Assembly: GCA_009840165.1 (NCBI GenBank) | Contig: VXOG01000028.1 | Coordinates: 29,937 to 93,936 of the forward strand | Length of the DNA: 64,000 nucleotides | Direction: 5' to 3' | From: Chloroflexota bacterium | Lineage (GTDB): Bacteria; Chloroflexota; Dehalococcoidia; Lucifugimonadales; UBA3495 | Shown: in pieces, positions 24,512 to 33,454 of the stretch | How positions within the stretch are numbered: the stretch's first letter is position 1 | How the letters are laid out: each line of letters begins with the position of its first letter | The notes under the pieces: model-generated | What the model was told of the DNA's origin: nothing | Databases searched by the model: none | The model's input: the letters and a program-made list of their open reading frames with translations, nothing else | Program-made: the position numbers and the translations under genes

Positions 24512-25705
24512 TTAACTTTCGGCCTTCGGCAGCCAGTCCTGGTTCCAAGGGAACTCGTCCGCGCCGGTTCCGAAGGCGGGTAGGCCCTGGTCAACGCGGT
24601 CGCGGTACGGGCTGGTGACGGGTTCGCGGTACGGATACAAACCGCCCTCGTACATCTGCTCACCCTTCTTGAAGTGGGTGGCCTGCTCCAGCGTTTCCAC
24701 GAAGGGCATGTTGATGTCGTAGAGGTTGCCGGCGCTGGCGCGGGGACGCGGGCCAGCCTTGGAAACATGGCCGTACAACTCGCGACCGATGATGCGTTCG
24801 GCGGCCCACACGCAATCGACCAGCTTGTCGATGTCAACGCCGGTTGGGATACCCATATCCTCCATCATGTGGAGCAGGTCTTCGGTGGGCGCCATACCAG
24901 TTGCGCGCCCGTTGCCGCAGTAGGGGCAGCCGCCGAATCCGCCGATGGTGCCGTCCAGCTCAAGGGTATCCTCGGGGCCGAGGACGCGCATGGCTGCGTA
25001 GGCGGAGGCAATGGCCATGTTACGGCCGTTGTGCAGGTGCAGGCGGAAGTGGTTGATTTCCGGCCAGCGCTCCTTGACGCGGACGATGCTCTCTTCAACC
25101 TTGGCGGGCGTGCAATGGCTCATGGGGTCGCCCATGGAACAACTGCGGACGCCGATACCGGCCTCTTCCCAAAGGCCGTACTGGTATTCAAACAGGGTCA
25201 TCAGACTGTCCACCGGGAACTCGCCCAGGAAGTTGGAACCCCAGGATGCGTTGCATCCGATGCCGGCCTCGGTGATGCCCATTTCCTGCGCTTGGGCGAT
25301 GATCTCAGGCCAGCGCTCCATCTCCTGCATCTGGCTGCGATTGGTGTTGCGTCGGGCGAACACGTCGCACAGGTGGCAGGACAGGCGGGGGTAGGCGTCG
25401 CGCTCGATGGTCAGCGGGGGCGAGTAGGCGCGGGCGCGCTCGACTCCGCGGGCGTTCAGCGCAAGGGCGGTGTAGGTAACGCCGGCCTTGGGCGTGAACT
25501 TGGTCACTATCTCGTCGATGCGCTCCATCTGTGGCGTCCACCGGGGACTGACGAAAGAACCAACTACGATGCTTTGCAGGCCGGTTTCCGAGAGCATATC
25601 GAGGAGCTCAACCTTGTCATCAACGCCGATGTTGGCGTCCTCAATCTGCATGCCTTCCCGCATGCCTTCCTCTTTATAGTGAACTGTGGGCCATTCGTTG
25701 GGCAT
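24512..25705 (-). CDS. HMG-CoA lyase-like TIM-barrel enzyme
   Basis: 397 residues. EEGMREGMQIED opens the barrel, in the position of the RDGxQ signature of the HMGL/citramalate synthase family. FRLHLHNGRNMAIASAYAAMRVL has the HxH metal ligands. DGTIGGFGGCPYCGNGRATGMAPTEDLLHMMEDMGIPTGVDIDKL closely follows the C-terminal part of HMG-CoA lyases (GLGGCP...GN..TED). It likely cleaves or forms a carbon-carbon bond in a CoA thioester. Extra residues at both ends and changes in the first motif leave the substrate open. GGAGGAATCC lies upstream of the start. Confidence 0.75.
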   Translation of the reverse strand: MPNEWPTVHYKEEGMREGMQIEDANIGVDDKVELLDMLSETGLQSIVVGSFVSPRWTPQMERIDEIVTKFTPKAGVTYTALALNARGVERARAYSPPLTIERDAYPRLSCHLCDVFARRNTNRSQMQEMERWPEIIAQAQEMGITEAGIGCNASWGSNFLGEFPVDSLMTLFEYQYGLWEEAGIGVRSCSMGDPMSHCTPAKVEESIVRVKERWPEINHFRLHLHNGRNMAIASAYAAMRVLGPEDTLELDGTIGGFGGCPYCGNGRATGMAPTEDLLHMMEDMGIPTGVDIDKLVDCVWAAERIIGRELYGHVSKAGPRPRASAGNLYDINMPFVETLEQATHFKKGEQMYEGGLYPYREPVTSPYRDRVDQGLPAFGTGADEFPWNQDWLPKAES

Positions 25706-25803
25706 TGGATTCCTCCGGCTGCATAGAGCAGCGGTCGTGGTTATCTACGGCGGCGCAAATGTGCGCAGAATGCCGGGATTTTAGGGTTGGGCTGCCGGCG
25801 TTG

Positions 25804-26685
25804 TCAAGAAATACTCGTGGCAGCGTAAGCAATCATCTTATACACCAGCTTGGCGGCAGTGTAGCTGTTCGCCGCCGGGCCTTCGTTGGGCGCCAGCTCG
25901 CACACGTCGAATCCCACGATCTGGCGCTGCTCTGCGACCTGCCTCAGCAGGCCGACCAATTCCAGCCAGCGCATTCCGCCGGGTTCCGGCGTGCCCACCG
26001 CCGCCATTTCCGAAGGATCCAGGGCGTCCAGGTCAACGCTGACGTACACTTGACGCTCCAGCCCGGCGATTATGTCATCCAAGCAGTCGTCGCTTTGGGG
26101 TGGCCAGTAACATACTCGTAGGCCCGCTTGGTCGATATGGGTCTTTTCCTCCATCGCCAGCGTGCGGACGCCCACCAACGACACAGGGCAGCGTTCGGCA
26201 ATGCGGCGGGCTGCCGATCCATGCCCCCATGCGGTGCCCTGGTATTCATCGCGCAGGTCGGCGTGGGCGTCGATGTACAGGACGGAAAGGTCGGGAAAAC
26301 GGTCAAGACAGGCTAGCGCAGAACCGATGGCGGCGGAGTGGTCACCGCCGATTACTCCGGTGAGTTTCCCCATGGACTGATAGTAAGCGACAGCCTGCCT
26401 CACGCGGGCAGCCATTTGTTCGGGGTCGCCGACGTGGGGTTCCAGTGCCGGCGCGGTGTGAATCCCCAACTCCCCCACGTCAATGCCCAGCTCCAAGTCG
26501 TAGTCTTCAAGGGCGGCGGATGCGGCGATGATTGCCGCCGGCCCGTACCTCGCTCCGCTGCGAAAGGAAGTGGTGCTGTCTATGGGAACCGGGATCAGAA
26601 CTGCGGATGCCGTTTCCAGGGCCGACTGGTCCGGCGGCAACGCCAGAAAGTTGGCGGGAGTTGTCGGAACCGGGAATCCGCTCAC
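25804..26685 (-). CDS. speB: agmatinase / ureohydrolase family
   Basis: A 293-residue binuclear-manganese ureohydrolase. Metal ligands are in GGDHSAAIG, DAHADLRDE and VDLDALDPSE, with GTPEPGG after the last. It is encoded 9 bp after a SAM decarboxylase gene, which points to polyamine synthesis: agmatine to putrescine and urea. Arginase or guanidinobutyrase activity is an alternative. No arginine decarboxylase gene is in the window. Confidence 0.88.
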   Translation of the reverse strand: MSGFPVPTTPANFLALPPDQSALETASAVLIPVPIDSTTSFRSGARYGPAAIIAASAALEDYDLELGIDVGELGIHTAPALEPHVGDPEQMAARVRQAVAYYQSMGKLTGVIGGDHSAAIGSALACLDRFPDLSVLYIDAHADLRDEYQGTAWGHGSAARRIAERCPVSLVGVRTLAMEEKTHIDQAGLRVCYWPPQSDDCLDDIIAGLERQVYVSVDLDALDPSEMAAVGTPEPGGMRWLELVGLLRQVAEQRQIVGFDVCELAPNEGPAANSYTAAKLVYKMIAYAATSIS

Positions 26686-26694
26686 GTTGGTGCG

Positions 26695-27126
26695 TCAGCC
26701 GGGCGGGGAACCGGAGCCTACCGCCTGCAATACGGAACGCTGACGCTGGGTTTCGGCAACGCCCTGCCGGGCGTCCGTCCATTCCAGCCCTCGATCCAGC
26801 AGCCAGGTCTTGACCTGCTTGAGGTCGAACAGCGAGCGAGCGTCGGCCAGGGCCTGCTCGTGGTCAAAAGACTTGCACGAAAACAGGTCGATATTGACGT
26901 AGTCCCGATGCGGAAAGGTGTGCACGCTGATATGGCTCTCGGCGATGATTACGAAGCCGGAGATGCCGCTATCACCAGGGTTAGAGCCGTGATATTCCAG
27001 AACTTCGGGCTCCGTTATCCTGGTCATCCCCAGATTGGCCGGGTACTCATCCAGAAATGCCCGCAGCCGTTCCGTGTCCCACATCATTTCGGCATCGCCG
27101 CCGAACCCGTCAATGATCAAGTGCAT
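26695..27126 (-). CDS. speD: S-adenosylmethionine decarboxylase proenzyme
   Basis: 143 residues, the size of the bacterial SpeH/SpeD type. ESHISVHTFPHRDYVNIDLFSC carries the self-cleavage serine (ESH|S) that becomes the pyruvoyl cofactor, the processing histidine and the catalytic cysteine. It makes decarboxylated SAM as aminopropyl donor for spermidine. It is first gene of a speD-speB pair. A spermidine synthase gene is not in the window. Confidence 0.92.
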   Translation of the reverse strand: MHLIIDGFGGDAEMMWDTERLRAFLDEYPANLGMTRITEPEVLEYHGSNPGDSGISGFVIIAESHISVHTFPHRDYVNIDLFSCKSFDHEQALADARSLFDLKQVKTWLLDRGLEWTDARQGVAETQRQRSVLQAVGSGSPPG

Positions 27127-27201
27127 TCTACCCGTCAGCCCCTGGCGAAAAAATAAGCCCCGTTGGACGGGGCCGCGCCGTCTTGTGAAAATGCGGCGTA
27201 T

Positions 27202-27230
27202 AGAATATCATAGCCCGCACTGCAATTCAA
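27202..27230 (-). promoter_or_regulatory. candidate promoter of speD-speB
   Basis: Minus strand TTGAAT (27230-27225), a 17-bp spacer, then TATTCT (27207-27202), 76 bp before speD. Confidence 0.45.
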
Positions 27231-27353
27231 AGCAAAATTTCGCCCGCGCAATCCGAAACCGTCGGTGTGGCAATCCGCTTCCCCGGCGGCAACGTATGTC
27301 AAGCGTCGGCAGTGGCGACCTAACCCAAACGCAACCCATGACCGGAAATTCCC

Positions 27354-28367
27354 ATGAGCGCTGAATCCATCCCTGTCAACGGCTCCCCCGCTGGTGAAAT
27401 CGCCGCAGAGGACGCTATGATCGAAGTGCGGGATCTGACGCATTACTACGGCCCCATGCCCGCGGTGGAAAACGTGAACTTCACAGTGCGGCGGGGTGAG
27501 ATTCTCGGTTTCCTGGGCCCCAACGGCGCCGGCAAGACTACCACCATGCGCATACTGACCGGGTTCATGCCGCCCACTCGCGGCTCGGTGACCCTGGACG
27601 GGTTCGACGTGGTCGAAAAGTCTCTGGAAGTCCGCAAACGTGTGGGCTACCTGCCGGAATCGGTGCCGCTGCATACCGAGATGACCGTTACCAACTACCT
27701 GAAATACATGGGCACCCTTCGCCGGATGAACGGGCGGCAGATTCGCCGGCGCACCGAAGACGTGATCGACGTTTGCCGGCTGGGCGATTACCGCAAAACG
27801 CTTATCGGCAAGCTTTCCAAGGGTTTCCGGCAGCGGGTGGGCATCGCTCAAGCGATCCTCCACGAGCCGGAAGTGCTGGTCCTCGATGAGCCAACCATCG
27901 GCATTGACCCGATACAAGTGGTTGAGACTCGCGGCCTGATCCAGGAACTGGGCCGGGAGCAGACGGTGGTTCTGAGCAGCCACATATTGCCCGAGGTCAG
28001 CATGATCTGCGAAAGGGTGCTGATCATTCATGAAGGCCATATCGTGGCGGCTGACACGCCCAACAACCTGGCGCAACACCTGCGCGGCGTCGAGCAACTG
28101 GAGGTTGAGATCGGCGGCCCGCCGGCTGAGGTATTGCCCGTATTGCGCGGTATCGAAGGCGCAACCGAGGTGAGTCATCATCCCCGACCCGGCGTCAACG
28201 CTTACCGGGTGCAATTCCTGGAAGGACTGGACCTGCGGGACGAAATTTCCCGCACGGTGATCAACCATGATTGGAGCCTGCTCAGCATGCAGGTCAACAG
28301 CATGAGCCTTGAGGAGATATTCCTGAGGCTCACCACGTCTGAATCCGATGAAGAGGAACTGGTATAG
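27354..28367 (+). CDS. ABC transporter ATP-binding protein (GldA/CcmA-like)
   Basis: 337 residues. Walker A GPNGAGKTTT (about 56-65), signature LSKGFRQRVGIAQA (about 152-165), Walker B VLVLDEPTIGID (about 172-183) and the switch His in VVLSSHILPE are all present. A C-terminal regulatory extension follows the nucleotide-binding domain. It is the first gene of a four-gene unit with an ABC-2 permease, a GldG-like protein and a DUF4340 protein. This set is known from Bacteroidota gliding ABC (GldAFG) and other phyla. The substrate is unknown. Confidence 0.92.
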   Translation: MSAESIPVNGSPAGEIAAEDAMIEVRDLTHYYGPMPAVENVNFTVRRGEILGFLGPNGAGKTTTMRILTGFMPPTRGSVTLDGFDVVEKSLEVRKRVGYLPESVPLHTEMTVTNYLKYMGTLRRMNGRQIRRRTEDVIDVCRLGDYRKTLIGKLSKGFRQRVGIAQAILHEPEVLVLDEPTIGIDPIQVVETRGLIQELGREQTVVLSSHILPEVSMICERVLIIHEGHIVAADTPNNLAQHLRGVEQLEVEIGGPPAEVLPVLRGIEGATEVSHHPRPGVNAYRVQFLEGLDLRDEISRTVINHDWSLLSMQVNSMSLEEIFLRLTTSESDEEELV

Positions 28368-28373
28368 CAGACG

Positions 28374-29090
28374 ATGCGAACGATCCGCGCGGTAGCTTTC
28401 AAAGAGATCCAGATCTATTTCAGCAGCCCGGTGGCCTACATCGTGGCGCTTATCTTTATGGTGGTAGGCGGGGCCTTCTTCGTAAGTGATCTGGGCAACC
28501 CCTTCCCCGAGGCCTCGCTGAGCAATTTCTTCCAGGGCGCCACACTGGTGATGATCCTGCTGGCGCCGGCTCTGACGATGCGCCTGCTGGCAGAGGAACA
28601 AAAGCTGGGTACTATCGAGCTTTTGCTCACTTCCCCGGTGCGCGACTGGGAGGTTATCCTCGGCAAGTACCTTGCCAGCGTGGTCTTCTTCCTCTTTCTG
28701 CTGGCGCTCACGTCGTATTACGTCGTACTGTTGGTGGTGTTCGCCAAGCCGGACCCGGGACCGATTTACTCGGGCTACCTGGGGTTGGTGCTGTACGGGA
28801 TGGCTGCTCTCGCCGTTGGAATCCTCACGTCCACGTTGACCAGCAACCAGATCATCGCGGCGGTAGTGGGTTTCGGCATCCTCCTGGTTCTCTCCCTCGG
28901 TTCTTCCTTCATCAGTAGCGCATTGACGGGAACGTGGGCCAACTTCTTCGATCAACTCGGTTTTGGCGGCCATTTCAACGACTTCGACCTGGGCATCATC
29001 GATTCGGCCAACATCGTTTATTTCGTCAGCGTAACCGCGCTGTTCTTGTTCCTCTCAATTCGCGCCCTGGAATCGCGTCGTTGGAGGTAG
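28374..29090 (+). CDS. ABC-2 type permease (GldF-like)
   Basis: 238 residues with six hydrophobic segments. The pattern FSSPVAYIVALIFMVVGGAFF at the start and RLLAEEQKLGTIELLLTSPV in the first cytoplasmic loop are typical of GldF-type ABC-2 permeases. It begins 6 bp after the ATPase stop and ends 1 bp before the GldG-like gene. Confidence 0.9.
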   Translation: MRTIRAVAFKEIQIYFSSPVAYIVALIFMVVGGAFFVSDLGNPFPEASLSNFFQGATLVMILLAPALTMRLLAEEQKLGTIELLLTSPVRDWEVILGKYLASVVFFLFLLALTSYYVVLLVVFAKPDPGPIYSGYLGLVLYGMAALAVGILTSTLTSNQIIAAVVGFGILLVLSLGSSFISSALTGTWANFFDQLGFGGHFNDFDLGIIDSANIVYFVSVTALFLFLSIRALESRRWR

Positions 29091-29091
29091 C

Positions 29092-30885
29092 ATGAGCCAG
29101 CAGCCTATGGATGACAGGCCGAGAGACTGGCGCCGGCGCCGGGGCAGGGATCGCCAAGCCGCCGTAGGAAACGAGGCAAGCCTCGCCGCCGAAACGGATG
29201 CTCTGGAAGAACAGTCGCGGACGCTTTTCTCTTTCCTGGAGCCGGCGTTCGACTTTATCGGGATCTTCTACGTTCCCATCCTGATCGCGGGCGTGGTGGG
29301 CCTGATAGCAGGGGCGGCGCTATTAGCCTTCGTCGGTTCGCTGAAACTTTACGGCGGAATCGTGCTTGGCATCGGCGGCGTGCTGGTGCTGTTGGTGGCG
29401 CTTTCATACTTCAGCCAGGTAATCGCCGCTTTCTTCAGCCGCACTGGTCGGTACGGAGTCAACACAGTTGTGATGACGGCGGCTTTCATCGGTCTGGTAG
29501 TGCTGGCGAACTACGTCGCCTTCGAGAACCATTTCCGAGCCGACACCACCGCCACCAACCAGTTCTCGCTGGCCAACCGGACCAAAGACCTGCTGGACAA
29601 CCTGGACCGGCCCATCAACGTCATCGCCTACTACCCCGATGAAATCCCCAATATCGATATGCTGACCCGGCGCGGCAAAGTGGACACCATGCTCAGCGAG
29701 TTCAGCAACCGTAGCGGTAATTTCTCCTACCAGTTCATCGACCCCCAAAAAGAGGCCGACCTGGCGCGCAGCCAGGGCATCACTTCATACGAGACTCTCT
29801 CGGTCTCCGCGGTGGGAACCGACATCATCGACCTGGTTCAGCCCACCGACGGGGCGTTCAGTCGCCTGGAACAAGACCTGTACACAGCGTTGCTGGTTGC
29901 CACAGAAACGGAACAGAAGAAAGTATATTTCCTAGCCGGCCACGGAGAACGGGACATCAATCGTGCGGAAGACGACGGTTACCAACAGATCCGGGATGGC
30001 CTGGAAGTTGACAACTATGCGGTGAAAACGCTGCTTTGGTCCACGCAAGATGAGGACGTAAGAATTCCCGATGATGCTGCGTTGCTGGTAATAGCCGGAC
30101 CCACCGGCGAACTGCCTCCCGCTCACGCCGACGCGCTGAACTTCTACATGGCTGGCAAGCAACCGGATGGCACGCCACGTCGGGAAGGGGCGAGGTTGAT
30201 CTTTTTGGCCGAACCGGATACGCACGACTCCTTCAGGGCATTTCTGGCGCTCTGGGGTGTGATAGTGACGGACAGCTACATCAGGGACCCTGAAGGCTCG
30301 CAGCCCAACGCTCCACGCACGTTGCGGGTTGGCATCTACAATCCGCAGGCGCCTCCCGAAATCGTGGCGCCGAGGGGTCAGCAATTGCAGGTGTCATTCA
30401 TGCCGGGAGCGGCTGCTTTGGAACCGGTCATTGAGGAATCCGGCGCCCGCCTTCCCGTACCTATTGCTGCCACCACTTCGTCGGCTCGCCTGATTAGCGA
30501 TATTGAACGGACTGATCCCATCGACAGCGATCCGCTGGGAATCTACTTCCCCGCGCTGTACCTGGACATCGCTGGTCCCGTGGGAGCGGCAGCGCCCACC
30601 CAACGGCCTCCGGACAACGAGATCGCAGAAATGGCGGTGTTCGGGGATTCCGATTTCATCACCAACCGCAATGTCCAGCGTGGCTCCAGCGCTGCCCTCT
30701 TCCTCAACTCCGCCAACTATCTGATGGGCGACTTTTCACTGGTGTCGATCCGCGACCGTGAGTTCGTGTACCGGGAATGGAACCTGGACGCCAACGAGTT
30801 CAACTTCGTCCGGTTCTCCACCTGGCTGCTGTTGCCGGGTCTGATGGGCATAATGGCCGTGGTGGTCTGGTGGGTACGGCGTTAG
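29092..30885 (+). CDS. GldG-like ABC transport auxiliary protein
   Basis: A 597-residue membrane protein. It has a basic, cytoplasmic N-terminus (RRRRGRDRQAAVG), then three hydrophobic segments (about 60-150). A large extracytoplasmic domain follows (about 160-570) with the family segment QFSLANRTKDLLDNLDRPINVIAYY and a VYFLAGHGERDIN strand. A C-terminal anchor (TWLLLPGLMGIMAVVVWWVRR) closes it. The domain resembles ABC_transp_aux (GldG/IFT52-like) proteins. It works with the permease just upstream. Confidence 0.85.
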   Translation: MSQQPMDDRPRDWRRRRGRDRQAAVGNEASLAAETDALEEQSRTLFSFLEPAFDFIGIFYVPILIAGVVGLIAGAALLAFVGSLKLYGGIVLGIGGVLVLLVALSYFSQVIAAFFSRTGRYGVNTVVMTAAFIGLVVLANYVAFENHFRADTTATNQFSLANRTKDLLDNLDRPINVIAYYPDEIPNIDMLTRRGKVDTMLSEFSNRSGNFSYQFIDPQKEADLARSQGITSYETLSVSAVGTDIIDLVQPTDGAFSRLEQDLYTALLVATETEQKKVYFLAGHGERDINRAEDDGYQQIRDGLEVDNYAVKTLLWSTQDEDVRIPDDAALLVIAGPTGELPPAHADALNFYMAGKQPDGTPRREGARLIFLAEPDTHDSFRAFLALWGVIVTDSYIRDPEGSQPNAPRTLRVGIYNPQAPPEIVAPRGQQLQVSFMPGAAALEPVIEESGARLPVPIAATTSSARLISDIERTDPIDSDPLGIYFPALYLDIAGPVGAAAPTQRPPDNEIAEMAVFGDSDFITNRNVQRGSSAALFLNSANYLMGDFSLVSIRDREFVYREWNLDANEFNFVRFSTWLLLPGLMGIMAVVVWWVRR

Positions 30886-30904
30886 GCGGGGTTAACTCTC
30901 CCCT

Positions 30905-32041
30905 ATGAATATCCGACTTACCATTCTGCTGGTCTTCGTGCTGGTCATATTCGGCGCGTTGGCGCTGTACTTCAGGCCCTGGGATCAGCAAGATCCCAGG
31001 GATGAACCGCCCTGGGCCTGGCGTATCGATGATGACGCCATAGTTCATATCGAGGTCACGCACCGAGGTCAGGCCGGCGATCTGATCGAATGCTCGGATG
31101 ACCCTCCCATCCAGGTAACGGGGGAGGAACGTTTCATCGCCTATGAAAAAGACCTCGGACGCGGGAAATGGTTTATCGAAGACGGCAACGAGCGGACAGA
31201 GGTCTATCAGAATAAATGGGCAGGAACTCCGTTGCTGCTGAGCGGGCCAAAGGTAAACCGCGTGCTTGGAGAGACCATTGAAAACCCTGCCCAATACGGT
31301 CTGGAACCGCCACAGAGCACCATCAAGATTACAGAAGAAACCGGATTGTCCTACGAGTTCTGGTTGGGGAACGGCACGCCGGACCGGGACGACGAAGGGA
31401 GATCCAACTACAACTACATGCGCCTGGTCGGTGATTCGCAGCTGTTCACAGTCCCGGAGATTTGGGCAAGGGTGGTGAACTGCCTGGCAGTCAACCCCCC
31501 TTACGTCCCGCCGCCCCTGGAACTGGGTTACTTCTACGACGTCGATTTCCGTGACATCCAGGAGCTGGAAGTTACCCACCAGGACACAACGGTAACCTAC
31601 TCTCCCAACCCGCAGGAACGAACCTGGTACGCCACGGTTGACGGCGAATCGATGCCGGTGGTCCAGCCCGATTGGTGGCCCCTGCAACTCCAGTGGTATG
31701 CTCAACCGGGCAAACCCGGCGGACCGGATACCTTTGGCGGTTGGCACGTGGACGAAGATGGAGCGGATGATCCTGCTTATGGCCTGTCGCCGCCCGAAAC
31801 CACGGTTCGCGTCAAAACCGACGAAAAGAGCTTCGAGTTTTACATCGGCGGCGAGCACATCGAAGTCGATCGGGAGGGCAAGCCTATTCTCGATGACGCC
31901 GGCAACACGCAGGTATTGGTGCGCTACGCCGGCGTACCCGAGGATCCCATAGTTTATGTAATCAACGCCGTTCGCGCGGAGCGGACGATCTGCCTGGCGA
32001 CTCAACCGCCCGTCAGCAAACCCTACGACTGCCCGCGATAG
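30905..32041 (+). CDS. DUF4340 domain protein, last gene of the Gld-like ABC operon
   Basis: A 378-residue protein with a single N-terminal anchor (LTILLVFVLVIFGALALYF). It then has two repeats of the DUF4340 pattern, AQYGLEPPQSTIKI (about 133) and PAYGLSPPETTVRV (about 295), each followed by strands resembling F-x-L/I-G-G. DUF4340 genes regularly end GldG-type operons and the product probably sits outside the membrane beside the GldG-like protein. A 10-bp perfect inverted repeat lies inside the gene at 30977-31001. Confidence 0.8.
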   Translation: MNIRLTILLVFVLVIFGALALYFRPWDQQDPRDEPPWAWRIDDDAIVHIEVTHRGQAGDLIECSDDPPIQVTGEERFIAYEKDLGRGKWFIEDGNERTEVYQNKWAGTPLLLSGPKVNRVLGETIENPAQYGLEPPQSTIKITEETGLSYEFWLGNGTPDRDDEGRSNYNYMRLVGDSQLFTVPEIWARVVNCLAVNPPYVPPPLELGYFYDVDFRDIQELEVTHQDTTVTYSPNPQERTWYATVDGESMPVVQPDWWPLQLQWYAQPGKPGGPDTFGGWHVDEDGADDPAYGLSPPETTVRVKTDEKSFEFYIGGEHIEVDREGKPILDDAGNTQVLVRYAGVPEDPIVYVINAVRAERTICLATQPPVSKPYDCPR

Positions 32042-32056
32042 GGACAGTCTTACCCT

Positions 32057-32092
32057 TACCCTAGCCCTCTCCCTTTATGGGAGAGGGAATTT
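32057..32092. repeat. CCCTCTCCCTTTATGGGAGAGGG dispersed repeat
   Basis: CCCTAGCCCTCTCCC - TTTAT - GGGAGAGGG. This 9-bp stem is the family also seen near 2055, 5402, 18240 and 61331. It separates the ABC operon from cinA. Confidence 0.65.
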
Positions 32093-32104
32093 TTGGAGGT
32101 TGTT

Positions 32105-33340
32105 GTGAACGCTGAAATCATCTCCATCGGGACCGAGTTGTTGATGGGCGAGCTTACTGACACCAACGCCAGTTGGATCGCCGGGCGTTTGCCCGCCCTG
32201 GGCATACGGCTTCAGCAGGTGAGCATCATTGACGACGACCTGCCCAAGCTCACCGAGGCGTTCCGCCGGGGCATGGAGCGTTCCGACATGATCTTCACCA
32301 CCGGCGGCCTGGGCCCGACCCAGGACGACCTGACGCGCGAAGCCGTGGCTGCCGCCCTGGAGGAAACTCCGACAGTTCAGGAGGAGGAACTGGAGAACCT
32401 GCGACAGTGGTTCCGCAACCGTGGTCAGGATATGCCGGCCCACAATGTTAAGCAGGCGTATCTGATTCCGTCGGCCCAGTTCATAACCAACCGCAACGGA
32501 ACGGCGCCGGGCTGGTGGGCGGAAAAGGACGGCAAGCACATCATCATCATGCCGGGCCCGCCGGGCGAAAACCGGGCCATGTGGCAGGATGAAATCGACG
32601 CCAAGTTGAAAACGCTGATTGACACCGAGGTCACCATCACTCGGAACATCAAAACGTTGGGGTTGGGCGAGGCTTCAGTTGACGAGATAATCTCCGAGTA
32701 TTTCGGCTTGGAAAACCCGTACCTGGGCATCTATTCCAAGGCCGACGGCATCCACCTCCGAATTATTGCCCGTGCCAATGATGAAAACTCCGCACGCCAT
32801 ATGATCGCGCCGGTGGAAACCGCGATTCACGAACGCCTGGGACAGTACATCTGGGGTTACGACGACGAGACGCCGGAACTCTCGGTGGGCGCGGCCCTCA
32901 CCGCCCGGGGGATGACGCTGGCCACCATGGAGTCGGTGAGTGGAGGATTCCTCGCCAACACCATCACTGAGGCCCCGGACAGCGACCGATGGTATCGCGG
33001 CGGCAATGTGGCTTATACGGCCGCCGCCATTATCGCGTCAGGCGTGCCTGCGGAGGTGCTGGACGGACACGGCGTCGTAAGCCAGCCGACGGCCAACGCG
33101 ATGGCGCTGGCGGCACAGCAGACCGCCGCGTCCGATTTTGGAATCGGCGTTACCGGCGTGCTGGGGCCGGAGGAGTTTGAGGGGCACCGGCCCGGCACCA
33201 TTCACATCGCCATCTGTCACGGCGAAAACGTGCATGAGTTTCCCCTGCGCACGCCGCCGCGCCGGCTGGTGATCAAGCGCCGCTCCTGCAACACGGCGCT
33301 GACCGAGCTGAGGAAGCTGATTACGGAGGTGGCGCCGTAG
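32105..33340 (+). CDS. cinA: CinA-like protein (competence/damage-inducible)
   Basis: 411 residues from GTG 32105, which has GGAGG about 6 nt upstream. The ORF-track TTG is inside that site. The N-terminal MoCF-like domain is well conserved: ISIGTELLMGELTDTNASWIA and FTTGGLGPTQDDLTREA. The middle PGPPGEN matches CinA. The C-terminal PncC-like domain is altered. The usual AESCTGG reads MESVSGG and the following YSNxxK motif reads YTAAAI, so its NMN deamidase activity may be reduced or lost (inference). CinA N-terminal domains act on ADP-ribose-type pyrophosphates. Confidence 0.88.
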   Translation: MNAEIISIGTELLMGELTDTNASWIAGRLPALGIRLQQVSIIDDDLPKLTEAFRRGMERSDMIFTTGGLGPTQDDLTREAVAAALEETPTVQEEELENLRQWFRNRGQDMPAHNVKQAYLIPSAQFITNRNGTAPGWWAEKDGKHIIIMPGPPGENRAMWQDEIDAKLKTLIDTEVTITRNIKTLGLGEASVDEIISEYFGLENPYLGIYSKADGIHLRIIARANDENSARHMIAPVETAIHERLGQYIWGYDDETPELSVGAALTARGMTLATMESVSGGFLANTITEAPDSDRWYRGGNVAYTAAAIIASGVPAEVLDGHGVVSQPTANAMALAAQQTAASDFGIGVTGVLGPEEFEGHRPGTIHIAICHGENVHEFPLRTPPRRLVIKRRSCNTALTELRKLITEVAP

Positions 33341-33362
33341 CCGTCACGCTCCTATGCCGGTG

Positions 33363-33431
33363 AAACCTGGATTCCGGCTTTCGCCGGAATGACAATGCAA
33401 TAAATGGGGCGGGTTTCAAACCCGCCCCTAC
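33363..33431. repeat. two dispersed hairpins between cinA and the VWA gene
   Basis: CTGGATTCCGGC-TTTC-GCCGGAATGACA (about 33366-33393) is followed by GGGGCGGGTTT-C-AAACCCGCCCC (about 33404-33427). The genes converge here, so the second hairpin probably terminates both. Confidence 0.65.
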
Positions 33432-33454
33432 GACGTTGGACGTATCTACTTCTG

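Noticed and set aside
24674-25726. 350-aa plus-strand ORF
   Set aside because: Antisense to the HMG-CoA-lyase-like gene.
27135-28973. 612-aa minus-strand ORF
   Set aside because: Lies opposite the well-supported ABC ATPase and permease genes. Composition is that of an antisense shadow in high-GC DNA and it has no recognisable domain.
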